Source of the DNA: Mycteria americana | Lineage: Eukaryota > Chordata > Aves > Ciconiiformes > Ciconiidae | Direction: 5' to 3' | NCBI RefSeq assembly: GCF_035582795.1 | Contig: NC_134373.1 | Location: forward strand, 43,755,173-43,819,172 | DNA: 64,000 nt | Shown here: piece after piece, positions 13,171-26,060 of the stretch | Layout: each line of letters begins with the position of its first letter | Numbering within the stretch: position 1 is the first letter of the stretch | Program-made: the position numbers and the translations under genes | The notes under the pieces: model-generated | The model's input: only the letters and a program-made list of their open reading frames with translations | Told to the model about the DNA's origin: nothing | Databases searched by the model: none

Positions 13171-16050
13171 GAACATTTCCAGAGGGGCTGACGACATCCA
13201 CTCGCTCCTCCCGCAGCAGAGCCCCTCGTTGTTGGCCTTTTAAATTTTGCTCCAGAGCTTGTCGCTTCGCTTTATTTCTTTATGAAGAAGCTGGAGGGTT
13301 TCTTGTTTTAAGGTACATACCTTAACTATTTAAGAGAGATGTGCCATCAGCGCAGGCCTACCCTTTTCCTTGCTGCACGCCGACCGCAGCGTGCACCGGT
13401 GGCACCTCACCCTGGGATCTAATACCCGCAATTACCAGATCGCCAGTTGAGCGGCTGTTTCAGTAACTGAACGTAGGCACTTTCTCAGGAAATAATGATT
13501 ACAAATCCCAACCATTTTTACAAGTTTTGTTGGAGAACGGGAACACACAGAAAAGACGTTTTGCGGTTTATTTTGCAACCGGATTACAGCTACATTTTGT
13601 TGTCTGCAATTCTGACTGGGTTGTTATAGTATACTATGTAATTTGCATGGAACATTAAAATGATAGAATAATTAAAATTTTGGATTGATGTCTGTTTGTA
13701 GAAAACCAAGTTAGCCAAGAAAAATTAGCCAAGTAATGTTATTTGGCATTTACTAACATGTGCGAGCCCCTGTGCCTTTACTAAGATATGCAACAAGCAT
13801 TAAAAGCTATTTTTGCCAGTGCTGTAGAGCAGATTTGTCCTATTAAAGCATTACTTCAATCACCAAACCTGAAGCGCTGCGACTTAAGAGCATCAACCCA
13901 GCACACACGGCAACAACCCCTGCCTGCCGAAAAAAGCTGTACTCACCACCGCTGCCGTGAGTCAGAGGAACCGGGCTCCGACCAGGGCCCACCAAGGGAG
14001 CGTACGTGAAAAAGCTGCGTGCCTACACACAAAAGTTGTTCAAGTGTCATTTCTCCTAACTAGAAACGTTCATCTGCATTCAACTCTTCTGCGTTCTGAA
14101 AGCCCCTCAGTCGTAAAAGAGGGAGCTGGGGAGAAAAATGGTAAGTGACCAAAAGCCCCGACTAGCGTTACAGCAGTTCTCTCATCTTAGTGAAGGTCCC
14201 AAATTTACTGACGAGATTTGGTTTCGTACAGAATACTGTACGTAGATGTGGGTAAAACTCATCTGAATAGAGAGGAGGCCTATTCAAGGAGCGTATTGTT
14301 CACATTTGTCCAAAATTAGTTTTCTCGGCAGTCATTCTGTGGCCTGGCATGTTCTCCATCTTGCAGGAAACATTGCATTGGAAACTCAAGCAATCACAGA
14401 TCACCTTGCGGAATTAAGCAGGGCTGCCTTGCTAGTACCGTAATAAACCTAATACATTTATATTGCATCTACATTAAGTTCTAGTTATGCAGAAATCCCT
14501 TGCCTTCAGATTCTTACAAATCTGTATGCCAGACATGCTTCTTTTGAAAGAGAGCACAAATCACCTGTTTTGTCAAAATGAGCTCTTCTGGTCATAGTTG
14601 CACCACATTAAGGTGCAGTAATCCCGTTATTTACCTAGACACACACTTTGGAATAAAATAAATTAAAAAAAAAAAAACCACAAAGCTTAAGTTGCTTTGC
14701 AGATCCACCCTTCCTCCTCCAAACCAACCCAGACCACAACAGTCTGGTGAAGGCTACTATTTACTGCTGAAATAGGGGGGCAAAGACAGGAGGAAATCAG
14801 AAAAACAGAGAAAGAGCACACCATATAGAAAATGTCAAATATGTCAAAACATTCATGAATACCAACATCTCCCTCTGCACCATAACCAGCTGTAAAGGTT
14901 ACTTAGGGCTAACATTTCAGCAAGTGCAGATTATGCAGCAGTGGGTTTACTTATACATAAAAAATCAGCTACAGGTGCAGCCGAAGTGCTTTTATGTATG
15001 CAGCCAGTGCAGGGATTTCTACCACTAAAGAAGAGTCAGAAGGGTAAAATCACATAAAACACAAATTTTCTAGCTTTGACTACCCTAGACATAAATTCCT
15101 CCTGGCTGCTCTCTATGTATGTGACACATGCAATGAGGATAATTAGGGACAGGACTAAGAAAGCAAGTGTTGCTGATTGCATTCCAAAACTAATAGAGCT
15201 CCTCCACGGGTCTCGTGCCTGCAGTAATTCATCTTCCCAGCGCTACGCTCAGGAAAGGCGGTTTCAGAATACGTCGCGACACTTTCTTGTCCCTAAGTCA
15301 CCACTTGTGAGTTATGTCAGGACTACTGCAGACAAGCACAGTGTTACGGAACTCGAAGCATAACACATGCAAGGCATACGTTGCGTTAGCCAGGCCCTCA
15401 GATAAACGAAGCTTAAATTAAATGTCACAAGTTGAATACGATGTATAAGCAAGCACCTGGCCTGAATTCACCCCCGGTTTGTTTGTCGAGTTTGTAAACC
15501 CTAGCACGTTTTGGAAAATTATGCCTTAGTGCAATCGTCTCATCCTTCCACACCAGGAGGAGAAAGGGTCCGGCCCTGGAGAGGAACAGTGAGACAGTCC
15601 ACACCGTAACTGCGCGGGCCTCGCTGGAAGCAGAAATGTGACTTTTGGATAAATAAAGCGCGCAGACTCCAGTCTCATGCATCGGTGCATTGAAGGCGCA
15701 ACTCTGTAGAAGACAGTGGAATTGTATGAGCAAAAAAGTTTGGTTCAAATCAGCCCAGCGGCCTGATAACGAACTACAAAAAAGGAAATCCTGCGGGAGC
15801 GAAACAGAATGGGTTTTGTCTGCCTGCTCGCACAAGCCAAGCAGAAAAAGCAGTAACAAATTCATAATCAGCACAGAGCTAAAATAATTAAGGCAGTTGC
15901 TAATGTGAAATACTGTATGCCTACAGAAGTAAAATCTTTTAATAAATCCTCCCATTGATACTACCATTTAAAAATTATTCCTTCAGCTCCATATCCTGCG
16001 TTGAGCTTCCACTCCACACATTTTTCTAAATGTCTCTATACAGTGCTTGC
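13171..16050. other. Intergenic DNA
   Basis: AT-rich sequence with a poly(A) run near 14665. Other than the uncertain minus-strand frame at 15425-15967, nothing gene-like is seen. Confidence 0.5.
15425..15967 (-). other. 180-codon open frame of uncertain status
   Basis: An ATG-initiated frame on the minus strand in intergenic sequence, starting MVVSMGGFIKRFYF. It has hydrophobic patches (for example LLLLFLLGLCEQA) but no domain I recognise. No promoter, poly(A) signal or intron pattern was identified. It is more likely a chance frame than a gene, but it is the longest one outside the GC islands in the left flank. Confidence 0.12.
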
Positions 16051-16114
16051 TTCTTTCTTTCTTTCCTTCTTTCCTTCTTCCTTCCTTCCTTCTTGTCTTC
16101 CTTCCTTCCTTCCC
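16051..16114. repeat. TTTC/TTCC pyrimidine microsatellite
   Basis: Interleaved CTTT and CTTC units over about 64 bp on the plus strand. It marks the left edge of the GC-rich region downstream of NR4A2. Confidence 0.9.
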
Positions 16115-16589
16115 AGGGCTCTGCAAAACAGGGAAACCAGCGGACTCCTCTCTCGGGGAGCAGAGAGGCTCCAGCAGCCCTTCCCTCCCCAGCTTGCCCT
16201 GCCGCTGAGGGTCAGTGCCCTTCGGACTAGAGAGCCCCTGCCAGCGGCAGACGTTACCTCCTGCGAATCCCAACCCCAGCCCTCCTGGGTGCTCACGTCC
16301 AGGCCGGCAGCGTTCCTCCCAGCCTTTTGCCCCGCTGCAAGGCACCGCCGACCGGGTGCCCAGCCCGTCCGGAGGGATGCGGAGCGGAGGGAAGAGCCTG
16401 GAAAGCTGCGGGAAGAGGGGACCGCTTGGCAGCTGGAGGGAGAAGCCGAGGCGGGTGTGAACCGGCTGCGTGGCAAGGACAGCTTCTGCTCTCCCCCGGA
16501 CACAGAGGATTAAGCGTGTTGGAGAAGTTATTGCAAAAGACACTGAGGAAAGCGTTTGGCGAAAGCAGCCTCTAGCTCGGGAGAAAACG

Positions 16590-17995
16590 AGAGCAGGTGG
16601 AGACTCCATGTAAGGGTTAAAGTCCCAACGACTCCAGCCCCGCGCCTGTGGCCATGCCCAGCTCGGACCCCGCTCAGCCTCACCCAGGCTTTGCCTAAAC
16701 CCCCCCCGCGCCCGGACCCGCCGCCTGCCCCGCCAGGACCGATGTCGAATTCCTCTTACAACTCCTTTTTACGAATTCCTCGCCTAACCCGGCCACAAAG
16801 CCCCTGCCCCCCGGACAAACCCAAAGGGTCCGTTTCCTCCGTCACCGCACCACTGAACAACACCCCCGCGGCGCGGGGCTCGCCCGCACCTCCCGCAGCT
16901 AGCCAGGGGTGCTCGCCCGGCGGCGACGGGCTGCGGTCGGCGGCTCTGCCGAACCGGCAGAGCCGCCGACCGCAGCCCGTCGCCGCCGGGCGAGCACCCC
17001 CGGGAGTCCGCAGCGCCGGGAGAGGAGCGGCCGCGGGGAGATGCGCGGTGCCTCGCCCCGGCAGCATCCCCGCCGCCCGCCTCCGCGGGTCCTGCACGGC
17101 GGGATGCAGGGCGGAGAGCAGGTGAAAGCCGATTTCAGGGGTGGCATCCCACCCAGCCCCGGGCATTTCTTTTTTTCCCTTGACGCAAAAGGCTGAAGTT
17201 TTCTAAATTCCCCGACGTGCCACGGGAGTTTCGTTTCCTCGTCCCTTCCCACGCGCGACCGCGCGGGCTGCGGGGCCGGGACACCCGCGGAGAGCATCCC
17301 CGTCCCACGCCGAGAGCCCCTCTGGAAGGGAGCTGGAAGCCCGGGGGGGGCCGCCGGGCTTCTGGAAGCCCGGGGGCTTCTGCGGCTGCCGGGGCCGCAG
17401 CTGCTGGCGGGGCTGCTCCGCCGCTCCCGGCACCGCCCGGGAGGTTTCCAAGCGCGGTGCTGGCCGCAGCCCGTCCCGCAAAGCCGGGCTCGGAGGAGAC
17501 CGCCCGCCCGGCCGGAAAGCTTCCCGGGAACGCGGAGCCCTCGGCGGGCAGCGAGCGGCCCCCCGGCACCGCGCACCCCGCCTGGCTCCGCCGCCGGAGC
17601 AGTGACCTCCTGCGCATCCCAGCCGCCGCAGCCGCCTTTCGCAGCCTCCCCTGAAGCCCCGGTCCTGCCCCCCAAAGCCACCGCCGGGGCCGCGGGAGAA
17701 GGCGCGGAAGCGACCCCCCCCCAGCGCTCCGCCTGCGCGGCTGCCGGCGCGGGAGCGGGCCCGGGCGCTGCAGGGCCCCGCCACGGGCGGGTGGGGCGAG
17801 GCACCGGCCTCCCAGCCCCGGGCTCGCCGCCGCCGCCGCCGCCTCCTCCTCCTCCCGCGGAGCCGGCGCGTCCCGCCGCGGCCGTCCCGGGCCGGGAGCT
17901 GCCCCGCGGCCGCCCCGGCCGCGCAGCGGGGCCCGGGGCCGCTGTCCCCCGGGTGCCACGGGTGCCGGCGGCGGGGCTTCGCGCTTGGAGAGAAA
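16590..17995. other. CpG island immediately beyond the NR4A2 3' end
   Basis: About 1.4 kb of dense CpG, ending within about 15 bp of the inferred NR4A2 poly(A) site. It includes a CCG/TCC run at 17826-17857 and a long inverted repeat at 16906-17000. Large overlapping open frames (for example minus 16899-17804 and 17135-18058) are Arg/Pro/Ala/Gly-rich with no domain I recognise. It could be a promoter for an antisense or leftward non-coding RNA; no splice or TATA evidence settles this. Confidence 0.65.
16906..17000. repeat. Perfect 46-bp inverted repeat, 3-nt loop
   Basis: Arms 16906-16951 and 16955-17000 are exact reverse complements separated by AAC. The arms are about 80% G+C and begin GGGGTGCTCGCCCGG. 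The structure could extrude as a cruciform or be a fold-back assembly artefact. Confidence 0.97.
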
Positions 17996-18009
17996 GCAGA
18001 CGAGATTCC

Positions 18010-19287
18010 GTTCGTTTACATGTTTTATTGTTGTAAACATTAAAATTGTCTTTCTCAAAGAAAGAGTTATCAGGAGAAAGAAAAACCAGCGTTGCTAACT
18101 GTCATACACCATAGAAAAAAAGGCAGTGACTTGTACCAGGTGCCGTACCGGCAATATACAAAGGAAAATACTACAGAATATGGCAATATTAAAAATATTA
18201 CTCGAACGTAAAATAATATATTAACCGACCATTTCAGACATAAAGAAACGGAACAAAACAAACCAAAAATTCAAAGTGCTCAGTAATTTCCAGGGAGTTA
18301 TGTATAGTATAAGCACTCTGGAAACAGTCAAAAGCTGCTGCATGCAAGATTTGTTTAGCTTTAGACAACAAAATAATCAAGATATAAACTTCTTTTTTAA
18401 TCAACATCAACAGTACATACAACACTTACAAACAAGGAATGTCGGACGGTGTTTACAAACACTATGTGTCCCTTTGGGGAGGGTTTCGGGGTCGTAATAC
18501 TTGTGCCCACCTATTGTACAACTGAGAAAATGTTTGAAGCTTAGATAACTACCGGTCTTTATAAAAGCTAACAGACTACATAGTGTCTGAAATACTATTT
18601 ATAGAATATAGACATTACTGAAATAGCAAGTGCCTATAACATTGTCACCCTAGAATCATCATGCTTTCCTGGTACGGAGAGATTTATTTTTCTTTCTCTT
18701 TATTCTCCCTTTTTTTTTTTTTTTTTTTTTGCAAACAGGTTTAGCTTTTATTTTTAATCTTTTTTTAGAATCGTTTTCCATATTTCTTCATAAATAGGCA
18801 CAGAATAATTTTTAAAAAGCCAAACTGCATCTGATAAATTTACAAGCCTTCGCCTTCTTTAATGACATGCCACCCACACAACATTTAGGTTTTGTATATA
18901 TTACAGCTTTCTTTACAGCAGAAAACTTTAGTCTTTAGGAGGGTGAGACTTGTGGGTCACCTTAACGCTTTGTGTGTCACCGTGTGAGTCTTAGCTGCGC
19001 ACCCGGCGTTGCCAGATATGTTCATCTTTTTAATCAGAAGTCCTTAATAATAAATTCATTTATAAGCTGATAATAAAAAGTTTATACCATGGTATTTGTG
19101 TAGTCCATGAGCTGCATCCGTGATGCCCCAGAGCCAAAACGCCCATTCACGTTCTGCCCGCGGGAGGTTAGCAACACTGGCTTGGATGGGAAGCTGGCAC
19201 CCGGGGGTGCTGCTTCGGGCCCAGACGAATGCCCCTTCGGACGGGTGAAGTTTCTCTTCAGTTCAGTGGAAGTGCACGGGAAGAGTC
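18010..19287 (-). other. NR4A2: NR4A2 3' untranslated region
   Basis: This stretch follows the TAA stop at 19290-19288. It is AT-rich and sharply different from the GC-rich exons. On the transcript strand it has at least three AUUUA pentamers (plus-strand TAAAT at 19051, 18835 and 18791), as expected for the unstable mRNA of an immediate-early gene. It also carries an A21 run (plus-strand T21 at 18710-18730). Possible internal AATAAA signals lie at 18704-18699 and 18688-18683. The most distal signal is at 18029-18024. The 3' end near 18010 is inferred from that signal and from the abrupt switch to CpG-island sequence beyond it. Confidence 0.7.
18024..18029 (-). terminator. NR4A2: Distal poly(A) signal AATAAA of NR4A2
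   Basis: A canonical AATAAA hexamer on the minus strand (TTTATT on plus). It lies about 1.26 kb after the stop codon, just before the sequence changes to a GC-rich island. Cleavage would be expected about 10-30 nt further on, near 18000-18014. Upstream AATAAA copies in the 3'UTR could give shorter transcripts. Confidence 0.6.
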
Positions 19288-22632
<3,345 letters not shown>

Positions 22633-22825
22633 TCATGTAGGCTCGGCCCGCACAGCCGCGCTCCCTCCCCGCGGCCGCTCCGCTCCGCGCCGCTCCGCCG
22701 GGCACCGCGCTGCCCCGGCCGGCGCGGGGGGAGGCGGCGGGAGCAGCGGGGCCCGGCGGCGGCCCCCTCCCCGCCCCGGCCCCGGCCCCGGCCCCGCCGG
22801 TGCCGCGGCAGCGCAGCGGACAAAC

Positions 22826-22948
22826 CTTCAGCCGCGGGAGAGGCGTTCTCGGGGGAGCTGAGGGCGGACAGCGTCGGGGGTCAGCGGCGAGCGCGGCTTC
22901 CGCGGTTTCAGAGCACGGAGGAGGGCTCCCGCCTGCCCAGCGCGCCGG
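22826..22948 (-). other. NR4A2: Candidate non-coding exon 2 of NR4A2 (5'UTR)
   Basis: On the minus strand a pyrimidine-rich stretch ending TGTGTTGCAG precedes 22948, and the segment ends CTGAAG at 22826 before a GTTTGT donor. Joining CTGAAG to the coding exon gives CTGAAGCC-ATG, matching the leader I recall for mammalian NR4A2. The family gene normally has two non-coding 5' exons, and the 123-nt size is plausible. The donor is not a strong consensus, so the boundaries are an inference that needs RNA evidence. Confidence 0.45.
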
Positions 22949-23761
22949 CTGCAACACAGACACGCGGACCCGCTCTTCAGGCCGTCCCGGCGGCGGCGGA
23001 GCGAGGGCAGCACCGGAGCGAGGGCGGCCCCGGCCCCGGCACCGGCACCGGCACCGGCCCCGGCCCCGCGGGGGTGCGGGAGCGGCCCCGGGCAGGGCCG
23101 GGCCGCCGGCGTCTGCGGGGTGCTTCGGCGCCCCGGGAGCCCCCGGGGAGCCGGGCCGGGGCCGGGGTCTTTTTAAGCGGGACGAAAACTTCCCGCGGGC
23201 GGCGGTCGCTCGGCCGGCGGACCGCCGCCCCCGGCTCTGCCCCCCGCCCCGCGGCCGGGGGCAGCCGGCTCGTCCTTCCGTCCCCGCCGGTGGGGCGAGG
23301 GAGGCGTCTCCGGGGCCAGCCGGGCGAGGCGCGGGTCCGTCCCCTCCGGGGGTCTCGGCACCCCGCGGGACGGCGAGCCGCCGCCCGGGCAGGGCGCGGG
23401 TGACAGCCGGCGCGGGCGGACGCAGGGCGGGCAGGAGCCGCAGCCCGGAGACCCGGCCCGGCGGCACCGCGGGCGACGCGCGTCCACGGGCGGCCCGTCC
23501 CGTCCCGTCCCGTGGCGGGCAGCGGGACCCCCGCGGCGCCTCCCGGGCTCCCCCCGAGCAGGAGAAGCGCCGGGCGCTCCGCGGCACCCCGCTCCCACGC
23601 GGGCTCGGCGGGTGGGACGGCAGCGCGGAGCCGCCGCCGCCGCCGTCACGCCCCCCCCCCCCCTCCTCCTCCTCCCGCGCGTGGAAACCCGGCGTGGGGC
23701 GGGGGGGGGGGAGGAGGGGGGAGGCGGTCTGCGCGCGGGTCTGCGCGCGTGGGCTACTCAC

Positions 23762-23905
23762 CGGAGAGCGGAGACCGGTGCATGCATCCAAGTGCCGGGC
23801 GGCGGCGGCGGGACACGTCGCGTCGCGGCGGGACACGTCGGGGCTGCGGCGGGGGAGAGCGGCGGCAGCGTCGCGCCGGGCGAGCGAGGCGGCCGGAGTG
23901 TCCCG
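23762..23905 (-). other. NR4A2: Candidate non-coding exon 1 of NR4A2
   Basis: A strong GTGAGT donor follows position 23762 on the minus strand, inside the promoter CpG island. The 5' end is placed only approximately, 25-30 nt downstream of a TATA-like CATAAA at 23935-23930. The exon is GC-rich and would be joined over an intron of about 0.8 kb to the exon near 22.9 kb. The donor is well supported; the transcription start is an estimate. Confidence 0.5.
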
Positions 23906-24360
23906 TCCCGTCCCCGCAATGTGCCTTTGTTTATGTGGGCTCCCTCTTCCACAGCCAACGTGCGCCTCGAGCCCCCGCGCGTCACCGCGCGTCAGCGCCG
24001 CCCGCCCAATCAGCCCGCCGAGGGGGCCGGCCTTCACCCCGCCCCCTTGGCCCAGCCTCTCCCTTTGGTAAATTTCCGACGCTGACGTCACGCCGCGGGA
24101 CACGCCCTCAAGGTGGGTGCCCCCCCCCCCCGTCGCTCCCCCCCCCCCCTTTTCCCGCCCCGTCCACGCGCGGCACCTTAAGCGCGAGGAACAGCGCGCG
24201 CGGGGGGGAGGGGGCGTGGCCTCATTTGCATAGAGGGCGGTGGCGTCACCCCGCCCGGCGAAAGGGAAAAAGTGAGGAGCGGGGCGTGGCGGCGCGTGTC
24301 TCCCACCCACCCACTCTGCGTCACCATTGACGCAACCAGCCGGGGCGCGCCAAAAATAGC
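23900..24360 (-). promoter_or_regulatory. NR4A2: NR4A2 core and proximal promoter with CRE cluster
   Basis: Reading away from the gene, the region has a TATA-like CATAAA (23935-23930), a CCAAT box (24006-24010), a perfect palindromic CRE TGACGTCA (24083-24090) and an octamer ATTTGCAT (24224-24231). Further out are a CRE half-site CGTCA (24244-24248), an inverted pair of half-sites forming TGCGTCA-4nt-TGACGCA (24317-24334) and a CArG/MEF2-like CCAAAAATAG (24350-24359). Long C-runs lie at about 24121-24150. Established knowledge: NR4A genes are induced within minutes by cAMP, calcium and depolarisation through CREB and MEF2/SRF sites. The arrangement fits that mode, but binding here is inferred from motifs only. 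Confidence 0.75.
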
Positions 24361-24385
24361 GCGCGCGCCCCGACGGGATGCTCCC

Positions 24386-24461
24386 GGGGCGGCGGGCAGC
24401 TCCCGGGCCCTCGGGGGCGCGGGTCCGCGCCCCCGAGGGCCCGGGAGCTCCCCGCCGCCCC
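24386..24461. repeat. 37-bp inverted repeat in the NR4A2 promoter, 2-nt loop
   Basis: Arms 24386-24422 and 24425-24461 pair with a single mismatch (24397 against 24450). The left arm begins GGGGCGGCGGGCAGCTCC. It lies about 25 bp beyond the CArG/MEF2-like element of the promoter. Confidence 0.97.
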
Positions 24462-25779
24462 CTGCGCCTCGTCTTCTTGGGGGAAAACCCCTTCTTTTCG
24501 GGAAAGAAGCCAGAGCCGGGATGGCGGACATCCTCTCCGCCTTCGCTTGGTCGCCTCCGTTGCTTCCAAGCCGCGGGAAACGCGCGCGTTTCCACCTCCC
24601 ACGCAAAATTTAAAGGGTTTTCACTTTATTTATCTCCCCCCCAGCATCGCGCACACGCAGCCTCTCGATGTGCATCATTAATAGCACAAGGTGGGGTCAG
24701 CGTGGGCCGGAGAAAGTGCGTGGAGGGGGGGAGGACGCACAGCAGAACGGGTTTAGTATAATTAAGGGCGCTGCACTTATTCAAAACCCATCAGGAATCT
24801 TAATTTTGCAGGGCCATCCGGCACCGGCTGCGATGGCGCGCGGGGCTTCGGCGGGGTCGCTGGTCCGAAGAGGTTGTGGAGGGAGGGGAACGCTCGGCCT
24901 CCTCCACGGCCGGCTCCGGAAAGCGGCTCTGGACGCCGACCCCGGATCTCCCCGCCGGACCCTCTGCCGCGGTCCAGCCTGCGAGACGAGGCAGAGGTCA
25001 CGCAGGCCCCGCTGCTCGCAGGTGCTTTTTCTTCAAAGTTCAACAGACTGGAGCGTGCGAGGTGGAGCAAAGGCTGGGAAAAGCTACTGCACGTCAAACT
25101 CTGCAAGTACTGCTCCGTGCAGAACGACAGACTAAAAGCCAATGCACGCAGCCCGGTGCAACCTTAACCTAGAAAGCCAACGTTTTCCACACAAAACCCT
25201 TGCCTTACATAAAAACCCTATGAAGCACTTAAATACGAATGGTTTATGTGAAACTGTGATCGTTCCTTCCTAAGACGTTTCTCTTGCTGTAAGTCAGTCA
25301 TCATTCTCACTTTGAAAACCCTTTTCCCTTTAAGCTTACGCTGTAAAAACCCAAACACCCAAGACAAACTGCCTCCCACCGTCTGGCTCGCTCGCATCCA
25401 GATCGCTTCCATTTCGTGGCTATATTCTCTTGCTACTACAGAGTTACTACTGAGATTTATCCAACGGGAGACGGGATGACAAAGATTAGTAAAGAAGTGG
25501 CGCAGCGCTGCACGCCGCCTCTGATCTGCAAGGGCTTTCTAAAACGACTTTTTCACCGATCGACGTGCTGCTTTGGTGTCGTCTCACGGTGCTCACCCGG
25601 CGGGCGCTGGAGGAGCTCGGCCGGCCGCCCCACGCGTCCCCTCGGCTCCTCCCGGGACTCCCGCTGCAGAGCTGTCGCGTGACGATCAGCATCAGTCGTA
25701 TCACGATAGTTCACCCAGGCTATAGTTTTAACATCACAGAAGAAACTCACTGCAAAGGCCCTTATAGGGATAAGGAATA
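24462..25779. other. Distal NR4A2 promoter flank
   Basis: Transition from CpG island to ordinary sequence. It contains GC-rich pieces (about 24830-25020 and 25590-25680) and TAATTA-type motifs near 24760. No gene is seen; it is probably regulatory sequence of NR4A2. Confidence 0.4.
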
Positions 25780-26060
25780 CATCTAATTACCATATCCTTA
25801 GAATAGATGTAATATAAATTTCATTACTCACTTAAAAGTTCTAAAGTTAACAGCATAAACTTGAAGTTGAGTAATTAAGTAATCCTTATATAGACACTTA
25901 TTAAAGTATTTATACATATTATCTTAAATCTACATCTATCATTTTGCCAATTAAAATTAGGACTTTAATTGCAATTAAGTAATTTAATTGCCAATTGAAC
26001 AGCAAAATTGCTAAGTGACTAATTTTAATGCCTATTTTAATTACCAATCATGACTGGGGA
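25780..26060. promoter_or_regulatory. AT-rich TAAT-motif block, candidate NR4A2 enhancer
   Basis: About 280 bp of AT-rich sequence packed with TAATTA, TTAAT, AATTAAG and CAATTAA cores, about 1.9 kb upstream of the NR4A2 start. These are homeodomain-type sites. The block sits between GC-rich stretches and contains no open frame. Enhancer function is an inference from motif density and location. Confidence 0.35.

Noticed and set aside
16899-18058. Overlapping 301- and 307-codon minus-strand frames beyond the NR4A2 3' end
   Set aside because: Several frames on both strands are open together in GC-rich DNA, and one passes through the palindrome. No recognisable protein.
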